Below are positions 1 through 6,607 of a stretch of DNA of 49,519 nt, in pieces. Below the pieces are notes generated by a model, which ran no database searches, was not told the origin of the DNA, and saw only the letters and a list, made by a program, of their open reading frames with translations. The stretch is from Deltaproteobacteria bacterium (GTDB taxonomy: Bacteria; Myxococcota_A; Polyangia; Polyangiales; Polyangiaceae): the NCBI GenBank assembly GCA_016209145.1, contig JACQWT010000140.1:1-49519 (forward strand). The letters run 5' to 3'. A program made the position numbers and the translations under genes. How positions within the stretch are numbered: position 1 is the first letter of the stretch; each line of letters opens with the position of its first letter.

Positions 1-198
1 CAGCCGCAGCCGGCCCACGGCGCGCAAGACGCGCAGGGTGACGTGCACCGGGTGGCGGTGGTCGTGCGCGGGCCGGCGCAGGTGGGAGACCATGGCCTTG
101 AAGCCGTTGGGCTTGCGGCCGGCGCCTTTGCGGGCGCCGCCGTGGCAGCGCCAGGGCAGCAGGGCCTGGCCACGGGGCTGACGGCGGGGACGAGTCAT
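1..198 (-). CDS. Y1-type (IS200/REP-associated-like) transposase, 3' end cut off by window edge
   Basis: The 66 visible codons begin with an ATG and read as a very basic N-terminus with a Gly/Ala-Arg-Lys-rich GARKGAGRKP segment followed by an arginine/histidine-rich stretch ending in HPVHVTLRVLRAVGRL. The PVHVTLR block is the hallmark N-terminal strand of the Y1 (HUH) transposase family of the REP-associated type that is common in myxobacterial genomes. The catalytic HUH pair and tyrosine would lie beyond the window edge, so activity cannot be judged. It reads away from the window. A TTGACA box lies close upstream. This family is known to be associated with palindromic intergenic repeats, and structured repeats occur 2 kb away. 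I am fairly confident of the family and not of completeness. Confidence 0.75.
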   Translation of the reverse strand, partial: MTRPRRQPRGQALLPWRCHGGARKGAGRKPNGFKAMVSHLRRPAHDHRHPVHVTLRVLRAVGRLRL

Positions 199-204
199 GA
201 CTTT

Positions 205-232
205 GATTTAGCACTGATTTGGTTCTTGTCAA
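205..232 (-). promoter_or_regulatory. Candidate sigma-70-type promoter of the transposase
   Basis: On the minus strand a perfect TTGACA (227-232) is followed after 16 nt by TAAATC (205-210). The expected start point falls at or within a base or two of the ATG at 198, which would make the transcript leaderless. The -10 match is only partial. Confidence 0.35.
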
Positions 233-335
233 GGAGGGAGGTGACGATTTCTTCTGCGCCAAGCAACTCCGCCGCCCAAGGGCGCAAACCGCCTGGCGCG
301 GCGCGCGTCACCCCGCCGCGCCGCGCCCGGCCCTC

Positions 336-385
336 GCTCACCAACTCGGCCGGCCGTTCGCGGCGGCCATCGTGGCATCTAGCCG
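336..385. repeat. 50-bp dispersed repeat, copy 1
   Basis: This stretch starts GCTCACCAACTCGGCCG and ends CATCGTGGCATCTAGCCG. It matches 2497-2547 with only a few differences in the middle. It can fold around GGCCG...CGGCC. It lies in an open frame that continues into the downstream hypothetical gene, but since the other copy is intergenic I treat it as non-coding. Confidence 0.7.
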
Positions 386-527
386 CGCGGAGGGCGCCAG
401 AAGTGCGATACTCGAGCCCGGTCCTCCAATCCGCAATAGGGCATTCTACGTGGACGCCACCTCCGTCGAGTCCGGTGATGATTTCTTGCGTGGCGTCCCG
501 CTGCCTGCCAGACCTGGGAACTTCGCG

Positions 528-1370
528 ATGCTAGACGCGTCCGGGGCGGCTCCGAGCTTCCAAATCACGCTCGTCGCCTGCGACTCGGATCGCCTCTGGG
601 ACCCCATCTATCTCCCCGGCCGTCCTGGCGCCTGGCGGCGGCGGCCCTCCGGCGCTCTCGGCGACTGGTGGCTTCCGGCCGAGGGGCTCGTGGGAGCTGG
701 GGCGATGGCCACGGCTCGGTTCGTCGAGATCGCGAACCCGGGTAGCAAGGGACGCGACGGCTATCGCATCGTGCGAACAGGCGGCGGATCGGGCCCGCTG
801 CCCGTGCCTGCCAAGGGAGAGTCGGGGTGCCGGCATGCGATGCTCGGACACGGTCAGCTCGAGACGCTGCGCGATGGGCGCCTGCTCGGCCTCGGCAGCC
901 TGTGCACGAGCGGGGATGACGAGCTGACCGTGCTTTTCGTGCACAACGCGCGCAACTACTTCGTCCCGCGGCTCGGCAAGGGACCTCCAGCGGCTGAGCT
1001 CTGGAGCAGCGGAGTCTCTCGAGTGGATCGCCTCCCGGGCGGAAACCGGCTCGAGACCGACGACTACCTCTCGGTTCACGAGCTGCCGAGCGGCGAGATC
1101 CTGATTGCTGCGATGGGGGAACGCACAGAACACCCGAAGACCGACTCTGGCAAGCGCCCCTATGTCGCTCGCTTCGACGGCAAGATCTGGACGGAGATCA
1201 CGCCCGCCGATGCGCCCCGGGCGCTCGAGATGTTTCCGACTCCGGAGGAGATCTTCTTTCTCGGCGCGGAGGCCTTCCGGCTCGGCTCCGACGATGTCGT
1301 GGCGGAGGGCCCCACGGTCGAGGTCGCAGTGGACTCGCGGCTGCTTGCCATCCAGGTCGACCGGCAGTAG
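528..1370 (+). CDS. Hypothetical protein, N-terminus uncertain, possibly 5'-truncated
   Basis: I do not recognise this protein (280 residues from the chosen ATG). The frame stays open upstream to a TTG at 219, but that part runs through a dispersed repeat (336-385) and looks less protein-like, so I start at the ATG at 528, preceded by GGGAA. The body contains segments such as HAMLGHGQLETLRDGRLLGL, LSVHELPSGEILIAAMGE and PYVARFDGKIWTEITP, which resemble blades of a beta-propeller (repeated short strands with aromatic-Asp turns). No signal peptide is present, although comparable propellers are usually exported, which supports loss of the 5' end. It stands alone between the transposase and a toxin-antitoxin pair. 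It could be a decayed fragment of a longer secreted protein. Confidence 0.55.
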   Translation: MLDASGAAPSFQITLVACDSDRLWDPIYLPGRPGAWRRRPSGALGDWWLPAEGLVGAGAMATARFVEIANPGSKGRDGYRIVRTGGGSGPLPVPAKGESGCRHAMLGHGQLETLRDGRLLGLGSLCTSGDDELTVLFVHNARNYFVPRLGKGPPAAELWSSGVSRVDRLPGGNRLETDDYLSVHELPSGEILIAAMGERTEHPKTDSGKRPYVARFDGKIWTEITPADAPRALEMFPTPEEIFFLGAEAFRLGSDDVVAEGPTVEVAVDSRLLAIQVDRQ

Positions 1371-1509
1371 GCGCCCACCGCGTCCCCCTACTGCATCAAG
1401 GCCGAGGAGCCATCGCCGTTGACAGCTCTATCCGTCCGAGATCATGGCGGTCGAGGCACGGGCCCAAGGAACGCCGGCGGCGTGGCCATGGCCTGGCGCC
1501 CGCCGCGGC

Positions 1510-1551
1510 GGATGTGGAATGTGGAACAGCAGCAATCAGCAGTGAGCGTGT
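1510..1551. repeat. Degenerate heptanucleotide array (GGATGTG/GAATGTG/GAACAGC type)
   Basis: Consecutive 7-mers read GGATGTG, GAATGTG, GAACAGC, AGCAATC, AGCAGTG, AGCGTGT. The seven-base phase is clear in the first three and decays after that. It lies just downstream (in the antitoxin's sense) of the first toxin-antitoxin pair. Similar arrays lie at 6543, 34279 and 43578. Confidence 0.5.
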
Positions 1552-1559
1552 CGTAGCAG

Positions 1560-1814
1560 TCACTTCTCCAACAGGCCCCAGCGACGCAGCGCCGCCGCGA
1601 ACGGCACGGGCCTGGGATCGCGACGACGCGCCTCGAGCTCGCTCCAGAGATCCTCGTCGAGCCCCATCTCGATGTCATCCCAGTCCATCCCCTCGACACC
1701 GCTGATCACCGCGGACGGCCGCCCGTGCCTGGTGACGACGATGGTGGTCTTCTGTGCGGCATCGAGGTACTCCGCGAAGCCGCTGCGCACGTCGCGCGCT
1801 GCCGCGATCTTCAT
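1560..1814 (-). CDS. Phd/YefM-family antitoxin
   Basis: This 84-residue protein opens MKIAAARDVRSGFAEYLDAA and continues TIVVTRHGRPSAVISG, the classic Phd/YefM DNA-binding fold in which a short strand and helix are followed by the VTRHGRPxAVI strand. The acidic C-terminal half (WDDIEMGLDEDLWSELEARRR) is the usual disordered toxin-wrapping region. Its ATG overlaps the toxin stop codon as ATGA, so it is translated second from a common transcript. Expected role: neutralise the toxin and repress the shared operator with it. Confidence 0.85.
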   Translation of the reverse strand: MKIAAARDVRSGFAEYLDAAQKTTIVVTRHGRPSAVISGVEGMDWDDIEMGLDEDLWSELEARRRDPRPVPFAAALRRWGLLEK

Positions 1815-2119
1815 GGCAACTCCTCGGTCTTGCTCCTGGTCTTCCTGCGCACGGAGCGTACGAGCACAACCTTGGCAGTCTCGTCCACGTCGTACAGCAC
1901 GCGGAAAGGATCGATCCGCAGTTGCCACGGGCTCTCGCTGCGGGCGGCCCAGGGGACGGCCAATGGCCGCAGTCGCTTCTTGCGTCCCGTCGGCCTCGTC
2001 GGCTCGTACGTCAACTGCTCCGCGATGTGGGTCGCCAGGCGCGCCCTGTCGTAGACGGGCAACGACCCGACTGCTCTGACCGCCCGCTCGTCGATCACGA
2101 TCTCGTACCTGGCCGTCAT
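1811..2119 (-). CDS. RelE/ParE-superfamily toxin
   Basis: This 102-residue basic protein has the pattern of RelE-type ribosome-dependent mRNA interferases: an N-terminal YEIVIDERAVRAVGSLP strand-helix, a helix ending HIAEQLTYEPTRPTGRKKRL, then WQLRIDPFRVLYDVDETAKVVLVRSVRRK, which is the sheet-forming core with the conserved R-V-L-Y-D motif. The C-terminal RRKTRSK is a plausible site for catalytic basic residues, though I cannot assign them without alignment. The toxin is first in the operon and the antitoxin follows with a 4-nt overlap, the inverse of the commonest order but frequent for relE/phd hybrids. Repeated GTAC half-sites directly upstream suggest autoregulation. Confidence 0.85.
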   Translation of the reverse strand: MTARYEIVIDERAVRAVGSLPVYDRARLATHIAEQLTYEPTRPTGRKKRLRPLAVPWAARSESPWQLRIDPFRVLYDVDETAKVVLVRSVRRKTRSKTEELP

Positions 2120-2123
2120 CCGT

Positions 2124-2156
2124 GCGTACCACCATATGTACGCTCTTGCGTACGCA
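2124..2156. promoter_or_regulatory. Candidate operator of the toxin-antitoxin operon
   Basis: Three alternating half-sites occur 5 to 35 nt upstream of the toxin ATG: GCGTAC (2124-2129), GTACGC (2138-2143) and GCGTAC (2148-2153). The last two form GTACGC-TCTT-GCGTAC, and 2147-2156 is the perfect palindrome TGCGTACGCA. Such spaced inverted repeats are typical binding sites for Phd-type antitoxins. Confidence 0.55.
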
Positions 2157-2217
2157 AGTCAAGCCGCGCGTACACCGCTACGGTGGACGTGCCTACCTAC
2201 CCGGGCCCATCCGGCAT

Positions 2218-2466
2218 CGCCCGGCGAGCCCGCTCCAGCGCGCGTATGCGTTCACGCATTGCGGCGCTAGCAACGACGGCTCGCCGAGTCGGCCGCGATC
2301 GCGGCTTTCGTCCTCGGCCCGGGTCCTCACGTACAGGAGTACGCTGCGGCCCGGGCCTCCGGAGCGCTGCTCCGCTAGCCAGTCCCGCCGCGCGCTCACG
2401 GCCGCCTGACGAGCCGGGTGTTGGAATGCGTGAACGGTTACGCCCGGCGAGCCCGCTCCAGCGCGC
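2218..2466. repeat. Structured dispersed repeat, copy 1, with inverted ends and flanking direct repeats
   Basis: The core (about 2242-2445) carries a nested hairpin: outer arms GGCCCGGG (2316-2323) and CCCGGGCC (2350-2357), inner arms CGTAC (2330-2334) and GTACG (2339-2343), loop AGGA. It shares a 38-base identical run (2270-2307) with the copy at 42.1 kb, including the palindrome GCCGCGATCGCGGC. Its ends are inverted repeats: CGTTCACGCATT near 2249-2260 and its complement AATGCGTGAACG near 2425-2436. A perfect 26-bp direct repeat flanks it (2218-2243 and 2441-2466, starting CGCCCGGCGAGC). No gene is seen in the 440-base gap it occupies (2120-2559). Confidence 0.75.
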
Positions 2467-2496
2467 TAGCGACCGGGGCGGCGTCTGGCCTTCGGC

Positions 2497-2547
2497 GCTC
2501 ACCAACTCGGCCGCCCCGTTCGCGGCGGCCATCGTGGCATCCAGCCG
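2497..2547. repeat. 50-bp dispersed repeat, copy 2
   Basis: Near-identical to 336-385. Here the hairpin GGCCGCC...GGCGGCC is perfect with an 8-nt loop. It directly follows the right direct repeat of the larger element at 2218-2466 and ends 13 bases from the stop codon of the RCC1 gene, so it may form part of that gene's 3' end. Confidence 0.7.
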
Positions 2548-2559
2548 TCTCCGCCAACG

Positions 2560-3288
2560 CTAAAGGCCCTGAACGGCCAGGGGCACGACGCTGTCCTGGA
2601 GGGTGCCGTCGCCGAGCTGGCCCCAGGTATTCTCACCCCAGCAGCGCACCGTGCCGTCCGCGAGCACTGCGCACGACAACACGGACCCGGAGGAGCCGCT
2701 TGTCCTGACGGCCAAGCCAACAGCGCCCGCGAGCGCCGCTACGGGGACCGGCGTGCTGCTGTTCTCCGTGGTGCCGTCGCCAAGCCCGCCGTCCCAGTTG
2801 CAGCCCCAGCAGCGCACGGTGCCGTCCCCGAGCAGGGCACACGTGTGGTAGTCTCCCGCCGCGACCGCCACTGCGTTCGCGAGTCCCGCAACCGCGACGG
2901 GCGCATTGGCGCTCTTGGTCGTGCCGTCGCCGAGCTCGCCACAGCCGTTGCCGCCCCAGCAGCGCACCGTGCGGTCGGCCAGCACGGCGCAGGCGTGGTC
3001 CCAGCCGAACGACAGGCCCACGGCGCCCGTGAGCTCCGGCACCGCGACCGCCGTGCCGCTGGTCTTCGGCGTGCCGTCGCCGGACTGGCCAAACAGCTTC
3101 AGGCCCCAGCAGCGCACCGTGCCGTCCTCGAGCAGCGCGCAAGACTGCCGGTACCCCGCGGCCACCGCCACCGCGCGCCCCGGAGGCCGAACGCCACCGT
3201 CTGGCGCTCCGCAACCGGTTGCCAGCGCGAGCAAGACCAACGCGAGCGGCCGGCGGCGGGCCGGAGCCGCCATCGTCCCCGCCGCCAT
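2560..3288 (-). CDS. RCC1-repeat (regulator of chromosome condensation-like propeller) lipoprotein
   Basis: 242 residues. The N-terminus is a lipoprotein signal (RRRPLALVLLALATGC, lipobox LATGC). The rest is four RCC1 repeats, each with the signature CALL/CAVL-x-DGTVRCWG followed by GQxGDGT or GELGDGT, starting near residues 50, 102, 152 and 206. A full RCC1 propeller has seven blades, so this is either a partial ring or needs a partner. Cysteine pairs (one in each CAxL and one in RCWG) recur in every repeat, as in myxobacterial secreted RCC1 proteins. The start at 3288 has GGAAGGAG eight bases upstream. It is divergent from the small unknown gene at 3425 and ends next to a dispersed repeat. 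Function unknown; a surface binding role is a guess. Confidence 0.8.
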   Translation of the reverse strand: MAAGTMAAPARRRPLALVLLALATGCGAPDGGVRPPGRAVAVAAGYRQSCALLEDGTVRCWGLKLFGQSGDGTPKTSGTAVAVPELTGAVGLSFGWDHACAVLADRTVRCWGGNGCGELGDGTTKSANAPVAVAGLANAVAVAAGDYHTCALLGDGTVRCWGCNWDGGLGDGTTENSSTPVPVAALAGAVGLAVRTSGSSGSVLSCAVLADGTVRCWGENTWGQLGDGTLQDSVVPLAVQGL

Positions 3289-3348
3289 GGCTCCGGCTCC
3301 TTCCGGCCGGGCTCGCCGCCGGCGAGCCTGCGCCCGTCAAGAAATGCC

Positions 3349-3377
3349 TTGACTCCCCCCCCCCTTGTTTGTGTCAC
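3349..3377 (+). promoter_or_regulatory. Weak promoter candidate with a ten-C tract in the spacer
   Basis: TTGACT (3349-3354) is followed at once by ten consecutive C residues (3355-3364). No good -10 box is seen at 16-18 nt, so this rests mainly on the -35 match and position between divergent genes. Confidence 0.25.
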
Positions 3378-3424
3378 GCTCTTTCATCACTCTTGCATCG
3401 TCGCACAAAAAGGAGGAGGATGCC

Positions 3425-3904
3425 ATGCTGAGGCAGTTTGTCACGGGCGGCGCCGGCGGCTTCGAGCCCAACGCGCAGGGCGGCGGGTTCGGGCGGATCG
3501 GCATCGTGCCCAAGAACAGCTTCACGTTCAACGTTCCCGCGGGGAGCTCGTCCGAGATGACCCTCGCCCAGTTTCTGGACACGGTGGGCCTCGTGAGCGG
3601 CGTGCTCGAGGTGCGCGTGCACGCCAAGACCATGGCCACGGCCGGGCAGTCCGTCACCGTGGGCGTCTACAACGTGGGCTACGATCCCGACAACCCGAAC
3701 GCAAGCTTCATCGCCTCGAGCGCCTCGGGAAGCATCACCATCAGCGACGACGCCACCGAGACCGCGCCGCTGCTCAAGATCGCCAGCCTCACCACGCCGA
3801 TTACGGGCCTGGTGCGGGTCAAGCTGACCGCGTCGCAGCCTGCCGGCGGCTCGGGCACCTTCGCCTGCACCATCAGCGTCGACATCATCGCGCGGCCGGC
3901 CTAG
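3425..3904 (+). CDS. Small hypothetical protein of beta-rich appearance
   Basis: 159 residues, not recognised. The start is well supported by AAAGGAGGAGG nine bases upstream. No signal peptide or membrane segment. The sequence opens with a Gly-rich GGAGGFEPNAQGGGFGRI stretch and then alternates short hydrophobic strands with Gly/Ser/Thr turns (SFTFNVPAGSSSEMTLAQFL, VEVRVHAKTM, VTVGVYNVGYDPDN, LVRVKLTASQPAGGSGTFAC), compatible with a beta-sandwich. It lies 109 nt upstream of the beta-lactamase-like gene on the same strand, so the two may be co-transcribed, but no functional link is evident. Confidence 0.7.
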   Translation: MLRQFVTGGAGGFEPNAQGGGFGRIGIVPKNSFTFNVPAGSSSEMTLAQFLDTVGLVSGVLEVRVHAKTMATAGQSVTVGVYNVGYDPDNPNASFIASSASGSITISDDATETAPLLKIASLTTPITGLVRVKLTASQPAGGSGTFACTISVDIIARPA

Positions 3905-4013
3905 CCGGCGCTCGGGCCGTCCACCCGTGGGCTGGCCGGCGCGGCAACGAGCAGCCACGCGGCCGGCGTGGCGCGTGCAGCAAGGGCGGTCCATCCGGCG
4001 CTAGGGAGGAGTC

Positions 4014-6437
4014 ATGCCCGGCTACTACTACTGGGAGGGGAGCCCCGGGCTCTTCAAGTGCCTCGTGTCGCAGTGGTGGCAGTGCTCCGATCCGCGCCGG
4101 CCGATCGCCTTCGCGCTTCGCCACGCGCCCCCCGTGTTCACCAGCGTGGTGGCCACGTTCGCGAAGGAGACGGGGCCGAGGATGGAGTGCCTCGTCGACG
4201 GCTCGCTCGACACGCCGGAGAACACGCTCAAGGCGTGGGAGAGCAACTGCGGCGACAGGATTGCCACCGGCTACCGGCCCCTGCTCGTCGCGGGCACCGG
4301 CACGGACAACAACCTCCAGATCGCCACCGTCCTGGAGGAAAGGACCGCGCCGCCCGCATTCGTCGGCCGGTACTCCAGCACGCAGGATTGGGACGCGTTC
4401 AAGAAAGCCTGCAAGGCAGCCGCCAACGCCTCGGGCGCCTTCCAGTTCCCGTGCCGGCCGCGGTCCATCACTGCCGTCCCCACCGACTCCCACGGCTCCA
4501 TGGCCCTGCTCTGCGTCTGGGAGAGGAACGTGGAGCCCATCTCCTGGGGCTGCAGTTTCCTGCGCGGGCTTGGCCATCCGCTGCTGCCCAGCGAGTGGGA
4601 AGAGGGCTACGGTCGCGCCGACATCGCGGTCCAGAACAGACATCACCCGCTCGCCGACCACATCGCGGCCTATGGCCGAGCGCGCGCCAGGCCGGCGCTC
4701 ATCGTGCCGCTTCCGGGCACCTTCGAGAAGAAGATCCTAGCCAAGGGCGAGTCGGTTTGGGCGGCGGAGCCCTGGCCGAGCGCCGAGTACCTCGTGGTCT
4801 GGCGCGACGACCTGCTTGCTCCCAGCTCCAGGATGGCCGCCCAGCCGCCCACGACGCAACCGCATCCGGAGTACGACTGCAACTGGGCCTCGCTCGGCAT
4901 CGCCATGAACGGGAAGCACGCCAAGCGCGCGCTCATCGCGGTGAGCTCCGCGCTGACAGGCGGCAACGCCCACTTCGGCGCGGTCTTCGCGGCCAACCAC
5001 CAGAGCATCGAGCGGCAGTTCTCGGAGCCGGTCGGCACTCCCGCCGGGCCGCAACCCATCCCCGTCAAACCCCCGATCGCATCCCCGAAGAGCGCGCCGC
5101 TGAGCGTGCCGACGACGTACTTCCTCGATGGCGCGCTCAAGGATCTGCTCAGGAGCCGCGGCGCGCACTCCGCCGAGCTCGCCATCGTGCGCGACGGCCA
5201 GCTCGTCTACGCCCGCGCGCAGAGCCTCCAGGAGCCCTTCCTGCCGGCCACGCTCGGCGAAAAGAGCCCGATGCGCGTGGCGAGCGTGAGCAAGGTGCTC
5301 ACCGCGCTCGCCGTCATGAGGCTGCACGAGCAGCACAAGCTGAACTTCTGGTGGACGCTTGGCGACGTCTACGCGGCCAAGGGCGAAACACTGCGCAGGA
5401 TCGACGGCAAGACCTCGACCAACAGCCTCGGCAAGCTCAAAATCGAGGATCTGCTCAGGCACAGGAGCGGTCTTAGGGCCGGAAAGGACTACCCCGTGAT
5501 GGACGAAATGCTCCGACTGTTCGCCAAGCTCGACCCGGGGAAACCGCGCCAGGCCGACAAGCTGACGCGCGACGAAGTCGTGCAATTCATGGCGTCGCTG
5601 GAGGACAGCTACCTGTTCGAATTCGCGCTGCAGGCGACCGGGGGCACCTGGCTGCCCGGCACAGCCATCCAGGGCGACTACTACAGCAACTGGGGCTACG
5701 TGCTCCTCGGCCACATCCTCGAGCTCGTGACGGGCGAGAAGTACGAGCAGGTGGTCGCCCAGCAGGTCTTCGAGCCCCTGGGCATGCCGCACCAGATCGG
5801 CACCAAGGTCAACTGGGGACCGCGGCTCGCCTCCTCGGATCTGTCGGCGCAGGGTCTCGGCGAGCCGTTCTACTACCGCAGCGCCACAGACGTGGGCATG
5901 CTCTCGACCATGCGCTCGGACTGCCGGCAGGACCGCGGGATCGAGCCCGAAACGTACGGCCGCAACTTCGGGCTGTGGGCGCCGTCCGACGGCTGGTCGC
6001 TCTCGGTCGTGGATCTGGCGCGGATCCTGGCCGACTTCCACTTCCTCCCCGGCCATCCGAAGACCGGCGTGCTGTTCAAGACCCAGGAGGTGCTGGATCT
6101 CGTGCTGCCGACCGGCGGCGCGATGGCCGGCCAGTGTTCGTACGCGGGGATGGACGTGGGCTGGTCGAGGCTGCACAAGTCGGGGGCCGAAGGCGGGACG
6201 CGGTGCCGGATCGACCACTACTGGGACGTTGACGGCGCGCCGCTGTCGATCGCGGCCATCGTCGCCGGCGACTGGGAGTACAGCGTCACGGCGGTGCTCA
6301 ATGCGGTCAGGGACACAGGGGACGCGGCCGCCAAGGGCCAGGCGCCGGCTTGGCCGCAGGACCAGTTCCCGCACTACTTCCCCCAGGGCTACGCGCCGCC
6401 CAAGCTCCCCCCTGGCTCCAAGTCGCCCGGCTCGTAG
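4014..6437 (+). CDS. Two-domain protein: unknown N-terminal half plus class C beta-lactamase-like serine hydrolase
   Basis: 807 residues. The C-terminal half (about 370-770) has the three motifs of the beta-lactamase/D-Ala-D-Ala carboxypeptidase fold: SVSK (Ser424-Lys427, nucleophile and general base), YSN (Tyr557-Asn559) and HKSG (721-724, the KTG-box equivalent), with SAELAIVRDGQLVYARA as the preceding strands. Members include esterases, peptidases and beta-lactamases, so the substrate cannot be named. The first 330 residues, starting MPGYYYWEGSPGLFKCLVSQ, are not recognised; they are Trp/Cys-rich with two similar stretches (CLVDGSLDTPENTLKAWE and VWRDD...YDCNWASLGIAMNG). A Pro-rich linker joins them. 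No signal peptide is visible although relatives are mostly exported. Good start context (GGAGGAGTC). A 1-330 accessory binding domain is my inference. Confidence 0.85.
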   Translation: MPGYYYWEGSPGLFKCLVSQWWQCSDPRRPIAFALRHAPPVFTSVVATFAKETGPRMECLVDGSLDTPENTLKAWESNCGDRIATGYRPLLVAGTGTDNNLQIATVLEERTAPPAFVGRYSSTQDWDAFKKACKAAANASGAFQFPCRPRSITAVPTDSHGSMALLCVWERNVEPISWGCSFLRGLGHPLLPSEWEEGYGRADIAVQNRHHPLADHIAAYGRARARPALIVPLPGTFEKKILAKGESVWAAEPWPSAEYLVVWRDDLLAPSSRMAAQPPTTQPHPEYDCNWASLGIAMNGKHAKRALIAVSSALTGGNAHFGAVFAANHQSIERQFSEPVGTPAGPQPIPVKPPIASPKSAPLSVPTTYFLDGALKDLLRSRGAHSAELAIVRDGQLVYARAQSLQEPFLPATLGEKSPMRVASVSKVLTALAVMRLHEQHKLNFWWTLGDVYAAKGETLRRIDGKTSTNSLGKLKIEDLLRHRSGLRAGKDYPVMDEMLRLFAKLDPGKPRQADKLTRDEVVQFMASLEDSYLFEFALQATGGTWLPGTAIQGDYYSNWGYVLLGHILELVTGEKYEQVVAQQVFEPLGMPHQIGTKVNWGPRLASSDLSAQGLGEPFYYRSATDVGMLSTMRSDCRQDRGIEPETYGRNFGLWAPSDGWSLSVVDLARILADFHFLPGHPKTGVLFKTQEVLDLVLPTGGAMAGQCSYAGMDVGWSRLHKSGAEGGTRCRIDHYWDVDGAPLSIAAIVAGDWEYSVTAVLNAVRDTGDAAAKGQAPAWPQDQFPHYFPQGYAPPKLPPGSKSPGS

Positions 6438-6542
6438 CGCCGCGGCGCCCGCCAGTCCGGCCACCGCCCGGCCAAATCAGCAGGCGATGGCGTGACTGCG
6501 CCCGGGGGGTCGCTGCTGGCGGGGCGCGGCGCGCTTTGCGGC

Positions 6543-6563
6543 GAATGTGGGATTTGGAACGGG
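6543..6563. repeat. Short heptanucleotide array (GAATGTG, GGATTTG, GAACGGG)
   Basis: Three seven-base units in the 170-bp convergent gap between the hydrolase gene and the 3' end of gltI. Same flavour as the array at 1510-1551. Nothing else distinctive was seen in this gap. Confidence 0.4.
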
Positions 6564-6607
6564 AATGAAACACCCTCTGAGCGGACGACGAGTTGGGCGG
6601 CTGAGCC

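Noticed and set aside
2845-4740. 631-codon plus-strand frame crossing the RCC1 gene and the small gene at 3425
   Set aside because: It is Arg/Ala-rich and spans a divergent promoter region plus two well-supported genes on different strands.
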